41,210 bases of DNA from an uncultured Alcaligenaceae bacterium (lineage in GTDB: Bacteria; Pseudomonadota; Gammaproteobacteria; Burkholderiales; Burkholderiaceae_B): NCBI GenBank assembly GCA_937952975.1, contig CALFXX010000154.1:1-41210 (forward strand). The letters are read 5' to 3'. Under the pieces are notes generated by a model. It worked only from the letters and a program-made list of their open reading frames with translations, was not told where the DNA came from and made no database searches. A program made the translations under genes and the position numbers. Each line of letters starts with the position of its first letter. Position 1 is the first letter of the stretch. This document shows, in pieces, positions 24,697-32,830 of this stretch.

Positions 24697-26007
24697 TCAT
24701 TGAATTGTAAAACTGGTTACGTTGAAGTATTGACTTGAGCCGCAACGCTGAGGGTTACAGACCATCTCACTAAGCTTGATAACACCTTCGTAACTGGATT
24801 TTTTTCCGTCCACTGACACCACGACCGTAAACGGAACCGAGCGACGCTTTTCCATCAGCTCATTTGAACTAAAAAGCCTGACCTTGACGTCATAACGTCC
24901 GGGAGGCGGCTTTTTATTCCAAGAGATATTTTCTATTGGTGTCTCAGTGAAGGGGCAACCCGACATAACTTGGCACGAGTTCGCATCAATATCAAGGCTC
25001 CCACCGCTGGGCGAATTTCTAGTTCCGTTGTCATAAGTATTAATGGCGACTCCGCTTGGTTCGATCACAATCAAATCGAGGTCTGCCTGATCCCCCCAAG
25101 CCAAGGAGACATTGACGAATTTTCCTTGCGTGACCGAGTTGTTTTCTAAGCGCCTGTTGATTTCAGCCGAACTCACTGTCGCTGGCGGCTCAGAAACTGG
25201 CGCAGGAGCTGGTGCTGGAGCGGGTGTAGGAGCGGGTGTAGGAGCAGGCGTCGCGCGCGCTACCGGCGGAAAACACGCCGCAGCTTTATCGCCGATTTTG
25301 CCCCACAACTGAGCGATCCGGGCGCGCAGGTCATTCTCAACCTCAAGCGAGGGGCCGGGTGTGATCACTGTCAGCCATTGCTTATGAAACAAACCCACCA
25401 CTAACGATAAAGTAAGCAAACCGAGAATCAGCCAACGCCACCAGTTATTGGCCTCTTTTGCACCAACTGCCGCGGCAAGTGCCTTATTTTCAGCCGCAAT
25501 CACTTTTGCACCAGGCGCAAACGCCTGAGAAAACTGTTTATCTAAATCAAACGCCCCTGTTTTTTCACCATAAGGCATGCAGCCCCATTGCGCGATGACC
25601 AGTTGCTCTCCAACCATAAAGATCGAGGCCAACACGTCGGGGGTTGATAGCATCGCCAGCAACGCCTGTGCGCCATAGGCTGATGATGTAGACGCGCTCG
25701 CCCCAGTTTTGTCTGCAAGCGCCCTCACCTGCAGGCATTTTTTATTAATTTGGGACGACACCTGCAACTTCTCATCGGGCGTCAACTCATGAAAACTTCG
25801 AATCGGCCCTTCGAGCTTTGTTACCCAGGCAACTTCACCGCGCATGGCATTAACAACTGGCTCTGCAAAAAAAGAAGCCAGATTTCGATCGCTCGCATCA
25901 CGTTGCAGCAAACTTACAAGTTGCTGGTAGTAGCTAAAAATGGGTTGACCATTGATCCCTTTAACATCGATCAATGTGCGCTTAGTAATTAGAGGAAGAG
26001 TTTGCAT
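24697..26007 (-). CDS. Membrane protein: cytoplasmic domain, TM, Pro-rich linker, YfaP-like periplasmic domain
   Basis: The 436-residue protein has no signal peptide. Residues 1-185 are a cytoplasmic domain, 189-207 a membrane helix preceded by WWRW, about 250-275 an Ala/Pro/Thr linker, and 290-436 a periplasmic beta domain. That last domain (VSLAWGDQADLDLIVIEPSG; NSPSGGSLDIDANSC; PPPGRYDVKVRLFSS) resembles DUF2135/YfaP domains. The cytoplasmic domain is paralogous to that of the VWA protein at 28286-29950: WVTKLEGPIRSFHEL matches WMTSLQGNAVALHDL, and VGEQLVIAQWG matches VNGQPVLLYWG. It is 36 bases after the protease gene and is the last gene of the srf-type cluster. SrfA-like identity is possible but I could not confirm it. 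Confidence 0.85.
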   Translation of the reverse strand: MQTLPLITKRTLIDVKGINGQPIFSYYQQLVSLLQRDASDRNLASFFAEPVVNAMRGEVAWVTKLEGPIRSFHELTPDEKLQVSSQINKKCLQVRALADKTGASASTSSAYGAQALLAMLSTPDVLASIFMVGEQLVIAQWGCMPYGEKTGAFDLDKQFSQAFAPGAKVIAAENKALAAAVGAKEANNWWRWLILGLLTLSLVVGLFHKQWLTVITPGPSLEVENDLRARIAQLWGKIGDKAAACFPPVARATPAPTPAPTPAPAPAPAPVSEPPATVSSAEINRRLENNSVTQGKFVNVSLAWGDQADLDLIVIEPSGVAINTYDNGTRNSPSGGSLDIDANSCQVMSGCPFTETPIENISWNKKPPPGRYDVKVRLFSSNELMEKRRSVPFTVVVSVDGKKSSYEGVIKLSEMVCNPQRCGSSQYFNVTSFTIQ

Positions 26008-26043
26008 AATCAGTCGGCTCGGTGGTTTTATCTTGAATCAAGC

Positions 26044-27138
26044 TCAGTTCTTAGGATCTGAAGTGCAGACACTCGACATCTTGGTATAACTCTGGCCATT
26101 TTGCTCTAAAAAAACACGCAATGAACTTGCCGACAAGGCGTACAACGAACGGTCGGTGAATTGGTCTTCGCGTGCGGCGATAAACGTATTCACGCCTACA
26201 ACATTACCGCAACGGTTCACTAACGGCCCGCCTGAGCTGCCCCCGGACATCTTGGCAGTATGCAGGACCAGCACTAAATTATTTGACTGGCGTTGTAATA
26301 CACTGACTTCGCCCTGCGAGAACACCGTATTTGGCGTCACAGCGTTGGCATCGCCCCGAATGTCAGAACCAGGGTAGCCGGCGGCGACTACAGTAGACAA
26401 TACCTGTGGCTCAGTGGCGATCGCGAGTTGCCGAATGCCGGCAGGAGCCCGCTCGACCCTGAGTAAAGCAAAGTCCGGATTGGTGATGTCAGAATCTTTC
26501 GTAGCGGCCACAAGCTGGGCGGGCAAAGGCTGAGCACCCAACAGCGTGCTGGTGATTGCAAAGTTCTTGCCGATTTCAATGACATGGCGATTTGTCACGA
26601 TGACATTCGGTTCAATGAAAAATCCGCTGCCATGACCTAAAAACTTCATGTTTGCGTCGAATACCAATACGCGGACGGTTGCGGCATCAAGCAACGCCAC
26701 CAATTTGTCTTGCGGGAGAATCGCGGCACTTGGTTCCGTTGGGGGGGTAACGGGTGACGCTGGAGGTACCTGCGTTGGATTTGCTGTGGCAGTAGGCGTT
26801 GGCGGATTCGCAGAGGCAGTTGGTGTGGGCGCATTCGGTGCGCCCGGCCGCTGGCCGAGCACTTGTGGCGGCAAGCCAGTCGACGGGCCTGGCTCTTGCC
26901 GCACGAGCGGACCAATCTCGCCGCGTCTAAACGCCTGCAATTCTGGGCTTTCGCAACTGCCATCCAAAATCAGCTGTAAGCGTTGACTCTCTGTCTGCAG
27001 CCCAGCCACAATCTCTCGGTTCATCTGCGCCGGTGCCATGACAACCACTGGGCGATTTATCCACCACAAATAGACAAACAAGTTCAAGGCAATCAGGATT
27101 GCAACCGAAATCAAAAATCCGCGTTGGGTGAGTCGCAT
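26044..27138 (-). CDS. Membrane-anchored trypsin-like serine protease
   Basis: From the ATG at 27138 the product is 364 residues: an N-terminal membrane anchor (FLISVAILIALNLFVYLWW), a short helical segment, a Pro/Ala/Thr linker (about residues 90-140) and a periplasmic S1-type protease domain. The catalytic triad is visible: His in VIVTNRHVIE, Asp in NPDFALLRV and Ser in MSGGSSGGPLVN. No PDZ domain follows, unlike DegP. GGA lies 8 bases before this ATG; an ATG at 27150 and a TTG at 27207 are alternatives. It heads a two-gene unit with the YfaP-like protein, separated from the rest of the cluster by a glutathione S-transferase gene. Confidence 0.9.
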   Translation of the reverse strand: MRLTQRGFLISVAILIALNLFVYLWWINRPVVVMAPAQMNREIVAGLQTESQRLQLILDGSCESPELQAFRRGEIGPLVRQEPGPSTGLPPQVLGQRPGAPNAPTPTASANPPTPTATANPTQVPPASPVTPPTEPSAAILPQDKLVALLDAATVRVLVFDANMKFLGHGSGFFIEPNVIVTNRHVIEIGKNFAITSTLLGAQPLPAQLVAATKDSDITNPDFALLRVERAPAGIRQLAIATEPQVLSTVVAAGYPGSDIRGDANAVTPNTVFSQGEVSVLQRQSNNLVLVLHTAKMSGGSSGGPLVNRCGNVVGVNTFIAAREDQFTDRSLYALSASSLRVFLEQNGQSYTKMSSVCTSDPKN

Positions 27139-27585
27139 ACCAATATCCATAAAAGCAAACGATTTAAAAACGACACAAAACGACTTTACGAGAAACCCAG
27201 GCCGCAACTTGATTTAGGCTGAAAATAGGTTCAACGCTATTACAGTAAGTGCGTGCACGACGACCCATCACACCCAACATTAACGTTGTCATTTTGGCAC
27301 CAAAACACGGCCGGGGCAACGCATACTCATTCTTTTAACTGCGAGCTCAGTGTTTTTGCTCAGATTCTAAAACCTAGTCACATTGAGTGAAACTGAAAGC
27401 TAACCTAAGGCAGGCACGACTATAAAATAGTACGGACTTAGACCATAAGTTCGAGCCTGATCAACTCGCGGGGGCGTTGTATGCTTCGTAAAGAAACTCG
27501 TCCAAATAATCGCCGTAAGCCTGACCGAATGTTTTAATCAATCGTTATTTTTTGAAATAACTAATTTTATTAAAAAGGATCTCAT
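27139..27585. promoter_or_regulatory. Divergent gene-free region between protease and GST genes
   Basis: The 447 bases hold the upstream regions of two divergent genes. I see a perfect TTTTGG-CA-CCAAAA palindrome at 27292-27305, which could be an operator, a TATAAAAT at 27421-27428 that could be a -10 box without a convincing -35 partner, and the AAGGA site of the GST gene at 27575-27579. No tRNA or coding sequence is evident. Confidence 0.45.
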
Positions 27586-28197
27586 ATGAAACTCTACGGA
27601 CTCCCAGGTGCCTGTTCGCTGGTTGATCACATTGCGTTGAACTGGATTGGTAAACCTTTTGAATATATTCCGGTGTCACGCGAAGGCTTAAAGGTAGCGC
27701 CCTTCATTAACATCAGCCCTTTAGGGGCCGTACCTGCGATTGATGATGACGGTTTCACTCTGACACAAAATATCGCCATTCTGGAATATCTCGCCGAGAA
27801 AAATCCTGAAGCCAAGCTGTTTGGCGGCGAATCACTCAAAGCGCGCTCTGAGGCGCGCCGCTGGTTAGGCCTGTGTAACTCTGATATCCATAAAACCTAC
27901 ACAATGATTTTTGGTGCCGCGCGTTTGATGGCTGAGAAAGCCGGACAAGACGAACTGGCTGCCGGCGCCATCAAGCGCGTACGTGACCTGTATGCCGTGG
28001 CAGATAAGCATCTTGCTGGTCGTAATTGGTTGTCAGACGGGCGTTCAGTTGCGGATGCTTATTTGTATGTCACCACGCGTTGGGCTAAAGCCAAAAATGT
28101 CGACTTATCAGGAATGCCAAACCTTGAAGCGCATTTTCAACGAATGAGTACTGACCCGGCGGTTCAGGCAGCATTGGTCGCTGAGGGCTTGTCCTAA
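27586..28197 (+). CDS. Glutathione S-transferase
   Basis: The 203-residue protein is a cytoplasmic GST. The N-terminal thioredoxin-like domain has MKLYGLPGACSLVDHIAL and the glutathione-binding LGAVPAIDDDGFTLTQNIAI with the cis-proline and Gln-Asn signature; the C-terminal helical domain has GRNWLSDGRSVADAYLYV, the N-capping box. The LPGACS start resembles bacterial beta-class enzymes, where the cysteine contacts glutathione. AAGGA lies 6-7 bases before the ATG. It is the only plus-strand gene inside the 24.7-41.2 kb minus-strand cluster, so it may be a later insertion. Confidence 0.95.
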   Translation: MKLYGLPGACSLVDHIALNWIGKPFEYIPVSREGLKVAPFINISPLGAVPAIDDDGFTLTQNIAILEYLAEKNPEAKLFGGESLKARSEARRWLGLCNSDIHKTYTMIFGAARLMAEKAGQDELAAGAIKRVRDLYAVADKHLAGRNWLSDGRSVADAYLYVTTRWAKAKNVDLSGMPNLEAHFQRMSTDPAVQAALVAEGLS

Positions 28198-28285
28198 GTC
28201 AAACGTGTCCGCCTGTAAAAAACGTCCACGCATATCGTACGGATAGACACCATATCTTGCACAGAGGGGGATGCTGCGCAGGCGG

Positions 28286-29950
28286 TTAATTTGGCTTTTG
28301 GCAGTATGCAGGCCCAAGTGTGTCTTGGGCCGCGCGTTCGATACCAGCGTTCAACTCGTTGACGCTTGACGCCTGGTATACCTTGCCACCTGTCAACTCA
28401 GCTGCGCAGTTTGCGGCACCCGTTCCGCCAATATCAATCACATTGATTTTGAGGTGCGGTTTATTACGCTTCAGATTTCGAGCGACCATACAAGGGTCTC
28501 CCCCACAACTTTCTTCCCCATCCGACACCAAAAGAATGGTCGATTGCCGCGTAACGCCATCTGCTAATTGACCGCCTTGTAATAATCCATCGGCCAAAGG
28601 CGTACCTTCGTGCGGTGTTAATTGGCTCAAGCGCCCAAGGATCTGACCGCGCTGAGTCGGACCAAAGCGACCTAGATTACGCGCTCCATTTGTGCATCGA
28701 TCGACCACCACCAACCCAGTACCAACGTCTTTAGGTAGGCGCTGTATGACGCTGGTTGTGGCTTGCTTTGCAGTCGTAATTCGAGTGGGCTCGCGCAATA
28801 AGCGCGCAAGTTTTTCACGATCACTCGGCCCTAAATGGTTGAGTGCACCAGCAATGAGGATCTTGTACATCCAATCATTATCTGCCTCTGTTCGAGAGGT
28901 CAATTGTGCTATTCGGGAAAGCCTTTGAACATCATTTGAACTCAAGTTAGAAAAAGCGGAATCCGGCGTTGCAAAAAGTACATTGAATACCCACTTTTGT
29001 TCGGCGTCGTTGGCACTGATATTCATCCGCATTGAATTTGAAGCATCAAACACAACAATCATTTCGGGTGCGAGAGCAGCCGTGCGGTCCTCCGGGCAAA
29101 CGTCTTTAGCGTTGTCGACAGTAATCGTTTTGGGCAAAGGTGGCTTAACAGGTACGGTTACTTTAGGTGGCACAACCTCAGGCGGAGAAGGCGCCGGTTT
29201 GACCGGCACGAGTTGGGGTTTAGGCACAACCGGAACGGGCGCCACAGGTTTTGATTCGACAGTGCTCAGCGCCAATGGTTTAGATACGTTGGTTGTCAAT
29301 TGCTGACGTGGTGCCTTTGGGCAAAAAAACCACCAAAGTAAAAAAACAATAAGTAACAACAAGAATAAAGCCAAAAGCCAACGAGTACGTCGGCCAGATG
29401 AAGCCGCCGGCGGTGCTGCCGTTATCACTGGGGCCACAGGCGCCACAGGGGTCGCAGGAACAACAGGGATCGAGGGTTCCTCAAGGGTAGAAGGCACTGC
29501 AGGGAACGAAGGTGGAACGAGCACTTTGAACTTCGGGTCGGCCGGCAGTGCATTGCCCCAATACAACAAAACCGGTTGTCCATTCACCGAATACACTGCG
29601 TCAGCTGCAGGGGCCGCCGATGCTTGCGTTAAAAGAGCAATCTCTTTAGCGTAACGATCAGGTTCAGAACTCAGCGCTTTCGCGAGACTCGAAATTGCGT
29701 CTAGCTTCTGGCGCAACAACGTCTCAAATGCTTCCACCTGCCTGCTTGGTAAATCGTGCAAGGCAACTGCGTTGCCTTGCAAAGATGTCATCCACTGCAC
29801 CGCTCCATCCGACGCGCCCTCGGGCACAGCATAAAGGGCAGCCACGCTCGGTGGCACTTTATTACCAACAGCGTGAATAAAATCCGCGTGCGCAGACCTA
29901 AGAACCTCAATGGTTTGAGGCGCGAGGTATCTGCGCGTGATGCGGTTCAA
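28286..29950 (-). CDS. Membrane protein with cytoplasmic domain and periplasmic VWA domain
   Basis: The 554-residue protein begins at a TTG; an in-frame stop two codons upstream rules out an earlier start. Residues 1-145 are a cytoplasmic domain paralogous to that of the protein at 24697-26007. A Pro-rich stretch follows (150-185), a membrane helix at 189-209 after RRTR, a second Pro/Val/Lys linker to about 275 and a VWA domain at about 295-550. The metal-ion (MIDAS) residues are complete: VVFDASNSM (D302), EGTPLADGL and LVSDGEESC. Several cysteines (ESCGGDPC, AANCAAEL) suggest disulfides, fitting a periplasmic location. VWA domains bind proteins in a metal-dependent way. It follows the 167-residue lipoprotein gene by 15 bases. 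Confidence 0.88.
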   Translation of the reverse strand: MNRITRRYLAPQTIEVLRSAHADFIHAVGNKVPPSVAALYAVPEGASDGAVQWMTSLQGNAVALHDLPSRQVEAFETLLRQKLDAISSLAKALSSEPDRYAKEIALLTQASAAPAADAVYSVNGQPVLLYWGNALPADPKFKVLVPPSFPAVPSTLEEPSIPVVPATPVAPVAPVITAAPPAASSGRRTRWLLALFLLLLIVFLLWWFFCPKAPRQQLTTNVSKPLALSTVESKPVAPVPVVPKPQLVPVKPAPSPPEVVPPKVTVPVKPPLPKTITVDNAKDVCPEDRTAALAPEMIVVFDASNSMRMNISANDAEQKWVFNVLFATPDSAFSNLSSNDVQRLSRIAQLTSRTEADNDWMYKILIAGALNHLGPSDREKLARLLREPTRITTAKQATTSVIQRLPKDVGTGLVVVDRCTNGARNLGRFGPTQRGQILGRLSQLTPHEGTPLADGLLQGGQLADGVTRQSTILLVSDGEESCGGDPCMVARNLKRNKPHLKINVIDIGGTGAANCAAELTGGKVYQASSVNELNAGIERAAQDTLGPAYCQKPN

Positions 29951-29965
29951 AAAAGCTCAGTCCAG

Positions 29966-30469
29966 TTAATTTGCGTCAAGATATCCCTGCAGTCTCTCAA
30001 TGTCCTTTTTTAATTGGGCTTCTTGCATCACAAGTTGCTTGTCTTGGTTCGGCGGTGTGCGTTGCAACTGAGCCAGTCTAGCTCTCACAACCTCAGCTTG
30101 TTGTTTAACCGCAGCTGATTGTGCCTTGCCAGCATTGACCTGCGCGAGCAATGCACTAACACTGCGATTGACAGCGGCGAGCTGATTTTGTCGCGCCACA
30201 AGATCTTGCGACACTAAAGCGCTTGAATTTTCGAGTGTTGCCAAAGCTTGTTTTAAAGACGCGTTAAGCTCTTTCTTGGCATTCAAATCCGAATCCAAGT
30301 CTTTAGCTCTTGCATCGTAAGATCCAGAAAACTGACAATTCATCTTTGTCAGTAAGCCGGAATCCCGAACGGCAGAAGGATCACAGCCGGCCTTATCCAC
30401 TGCACAGCCACTCAGCAAAACAAGCGAGCTCACGATCATCATGAGTCGAGGACGATTCATTATCTTCAT
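29966..30469 (-). CDS. Coiled-coil lipoprotein (small)
   Basis: From the ATG at 30469 the product is 167 residues with a lipoprotein signal (RPRLMMIVSSLVLLSGCAVD; lipobox LSGC). The mature part is mostly long helix with heptad-like spacing (LNASLKQALATLENS; VKQQAEVVRARLAQLQ), so a periplasmic coiled coil anchored in a membrane is expected. GGA precedes this ATG; a start at 30529 would overlap the upstream gene and displace the signal. It resembles the preceding gene's product in layout. Function unknown. Confidence 0.8.
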   Translation of the reverse strand: MKIMNRPRLMMIVSSLVLLSGCAVDKAGCDPSAVRDSGLLTKMNCQFSGSYDARAKDLDSDLNAKKELNASLKQALATLENSSALVSQDLVARQNQLAAVNRSVSALLAQVNAGKAQSAAVKQQAEVVRARLAQLQRTPPNQDKQLVMQEAQLKKDIERLQGYLDAN

Positions 30470-30500
30470 GCGAATTCCATCTAAAGGTAAAAAATCAATA

Positions 30501-31229
30501 TTAAGAAGCCTTCGCAACCTGTACTTCAAGTGACGGGGCTTGACTGTTTGCCTGCGCTACGCGACGCAAAAGCGTTTCTTTGGTCTGCGTCAAATCCTTG
30601 ATGCTTTTGTTGATATCGGCGTTCTCTCTACCTGAATTTGTCGGAGCGACTTGGGCGGCTGCTTTTTCGTACTCACCGATCTTGTTGTTGACATTTACAA
30701 TTTCTTTTTCTAGGTATTCTTTGTTTGCTTTGATGTCCGCGAGGCTAGCCTGCATTTGTTTCGCATTTCCTTGCTTGGAGGCGAGTTGTTGCTTGATCAA
30801 ATTTAGCGTGTTTTCGTTATCCTTCATTACAGCATCTACAACCTGCATGCGGGCTTGTAATTTCTTGTTATCGCCATTGATGTCATCGATCATTTTGCGT
30901 GTTGCCGCTTCTTTATTCGCTGACTTCGCACGCAGATCATCCAAATAATAGGCTGCACCGGCAGCAGCGCCGCAACCAGCAACTGCAGCAATTGCCATAC
31001 AGGCCGCTTTATTGCCAGCGTTACTGAGTGCACATGCGGCAACCCCCACTAACGCCCCGGCCGCGCATGCTTGAACCCCAGAGCTAGCAAAGAAGTTAGC
31101 GGTATCACCTGTAGTCAACCGTGGATCGACTTTGCCTCCACCCCCCATATTTTGACAGCCGGCTAAAAAGACAACGCAAATTAACGTAACAAGTGCGGCA
31201 CGTAATCTTGTGTAAAAGGTGATTCCCAT
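30501..31229 (-). CDS. Lipoprotein with glycine-rich hydrophobic segment and coiled coil
   Basis: The 242-residue product has a lipobox (LVTLICVVFLAGC, lipidated at the Cys). A small-residue hydrophobic segment at about residues 55-95 (AAGALVGVAACALS; IAAVAGCGAAAGAAYY) resembles glycine-zipper membrane-inserting segments, and residues 105-230 form a predicted coiled coil (NTLNLIKQQLASKQGN; EYLEKEIVNVNNKIGEY). AGGAG lies 7 bases before the ATG. It is 11 bases after the FGE-like gene. I do not recognise a named family; by analogy it could be a membrane-linking or scaffold part of the envelope complex. Confidence 0.82.
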   Translation of the reverse strand: MGITFYTRLRAALVTLICVVFLAGCQNMGGGGKVDPRLTTGDTANFFASSGVQACAAGALVGVAACALSNAGNKAACMAIAAVAGCGAAAGAAYYLDDLRAKSANKEAATRKMIDDINGDNKKLQARMQVVDAVMKDNENTLNLIKQQLASKQGNAKQMQASLADIKANKEYLEKEIVNVNNKIGEYEKAAAQVAPTNSGRENADINKSIKDLTQTKETLLRRVAQANSQAPSLEVQVAKAS

Positions 31230-31240
31230 ATTAATTCTCC

Positions 31241-32830
31241 TTAATTAGTGACTGCCACGCAGTCTTTTAACCAATCAGAATGATTGATTTTCCCATCCTT
31301 AAAAAAACTATTTAAATGCTTCCAGTAGGTATCAAGGTACGTTTCAAGGTTGCTTGAGGCCTTGGCAATATATTGCTGGCGCTTCACAACGACTTGCGGT
31401 GCAACCAGTTCAGCTTTGTAAATCTCCTTAGACTCGACAAATGAGTCTGTATACATCGTCATGATGAGGCTAAGCGCCCGATCTCTTGCATCAATGACAG
31501 TTTTGCGCCTAGTACAACTCGCCGCTAGTGAAGCATTACTCGCGTCTGCTTTTGCGCAGTCTTCTTCAAAAGTTGTCTTGGCTAAGTTGATTGCTCGACC
31601 ATCGGTATTCAGCCTCATACATAAAAATGTGCCTTGCTGCAACGAAGACCCAATTGCAACACTTCGCTGTTTTTCGGCTTCATCAGATTGCGCACGCAAC
31701 TCGCGCTTGACATCAGCGATTTGCTGGATCAAGGCTTGATTATTAGTTGTCGCAGCCGTCGAGGACAACGCTTCTACTGCACCTGCGACGTTGGTGGACG
31801 AATCCTCTGTAGCCCGCCAACTCTGTTCGATTTCATCCCTGCGCTTCACAGATGTTAGCGACGGCGCCACCACTACCAATCTAAAGCCACCAGCAGCTTG
31901 AAGGTTTGGCCCGCCATCAATATAAAAAGGGCGCTCTTCACGCATCGAAGACCTAATTTCACTTTCGGTACTACGAATGCTTCCGCCTCTTGCAACAAAT
32001 CCGCCAGCCTGACCATGCAGCCGTTTCGGTTTATGCAGACGAAAACTATCCATGGTCATTTCATCGGCATTTCCAAGAATGTCGTACAAACCCAGTGGAT
32101 TTGGCTTTCTGCGACCGACTAAAGAGAGCGTCCCTGCTGACGATTGAGTGCCAGCATAGGCAACGTAGTCATTCAAAGAACCTTCCATCGGAAACAAGGG
32201 CTGTGAAAATATCGAGGCCATTAAATTGCCTCCCCGCGCCGCAAACTCCCATTCAGCCTCAGTTGGTAATCTTAGAAAACCAGTTCCTGTAGAAAAAGGT
32301 AACGGTTTCTTGTCTTTATCAAGTTGCGTGTCTTCAACCGGCAAGGATGATGGCGCATTTTTTCGAAGCCATAAATTATATTTATCGCTGAAATTTAGCG
32401 CATCAAACCAAGAGAGTGAAACCTTAGGTAGTAACAATTGATTTTTAGGTGAAGGACAATTTTCATCCATCAAACTTTGATACTGCAACACAGTAGCTTC
32501 GTATTTTGCGATCCAGTAATAGCGCCCATCAGCTTTATCGGTCGAGGTAAAGCTCCCTGCGATATCCACAGGTTGAGGACTTTCAATCGTCAAAAACTTT
32601 TCGGTATCTGCCCCTAACGTGACCCGCTTATCGTCATAAGGTTTCGCGGCTGGGATCAGCACTTTTCGAAAAACCATCTTGATCCCACATGGCATGGGTA
32701 AATGCAGTTCGTTTTTTGTATCTGTGGCTGGCTTTGGATCGTAGAACTTAGGATCGACGTCCGCCGCAAGCAGAGCCAGGCTAGGACTAAAAAGTAAAAC
32801 GAAAAAAAATAGTCTAAAAAATTTAAACAT
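31241..32830 (-). CDS. FGE/SUMF1-like protein without catalytic cysteines, C-terminal helical region
   Basis: From the ATG at 32830 (a GTG sits one codon upstream) the product is 529 residues with a signal peptide (FFRLFFFVLLFSPSLALLAA). Residues about 65-325 form a formylglycine-generating-enzyme-type domain: YYWIAKYEATVLQYQSL, RLPTEAEWEFAARGGN, NPLGLYDILGNADEMTMDSF, FVARGGSIRSTESEIRSSMR and GGFRLVVV. True FGE enzymes have a cysteine pair in the RGGSW...C...C segment; here it is Ser/Thr/Glu, so sulfatase-activating chemistry is unlikely and a binding or scaffold role is more probable. The last 200 residues are helical with several cysteines. The start overlaps the permease stop. Confidence 0.87.
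   Translation of the reverse strand: MFKFFRLFFFVLLFSPSLALLAADVDPKFYDPKPATDTKNELHLPMPCGIKMVFRKVLIPAAKPYDDKRVTLGADTEKFLTIESPQPVDIAGSFTSTDKADGRYYWIAKYEATVLQYQSLMDENCPSPKNQLLLPKVSLSWFDALNFSDKYNLWLRKNAPSSLPVEDTQLDKDKKPLPFSTGTGFLRLPTEAEWEFAARGGNLMASIFSQPLFPMEGSLNDYVAYAGTQSSAGTLSLVGRRKPNPLGLYDILGNADEMTMDSFRLHKPKRLHGQAGGFVARGGSIRSTESEIRSSMREERPFYIDGGPNLQAAGGFRLVVVAPSLTSVKRRDEIEQSWRATEDSSTNVAGAVEALSSTAATTNNQALIQQIADVKRELRAQSDEAEKQRSVAIGSSLQQGTFLCMRLNTDGRAINLAKTTFEEDCAKADASNASLAASCTRRKTVIDARDRALSLIMTMYTDSFVESKEIYKAELVAPQVVVKRQQYIAKASSNLETYLDTYWKHLNSFFKDGKINHSDWLKDCVAVTN

Noticed and set aside
27430..27510. Possible tRNA-Sec remnant around AGTTCGAGCC
   Set aside because: The T-arm-like string has no matching acceptor or anticodon stems, and no CCA-proximal pairing could be found.
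28209..28285. CCGCCTG and CAGGCGG as a terminator between GST and the VWA gene
   Set aside because: The arms are 63 bases apart with no T-tract, so pairing is likely coincidental.
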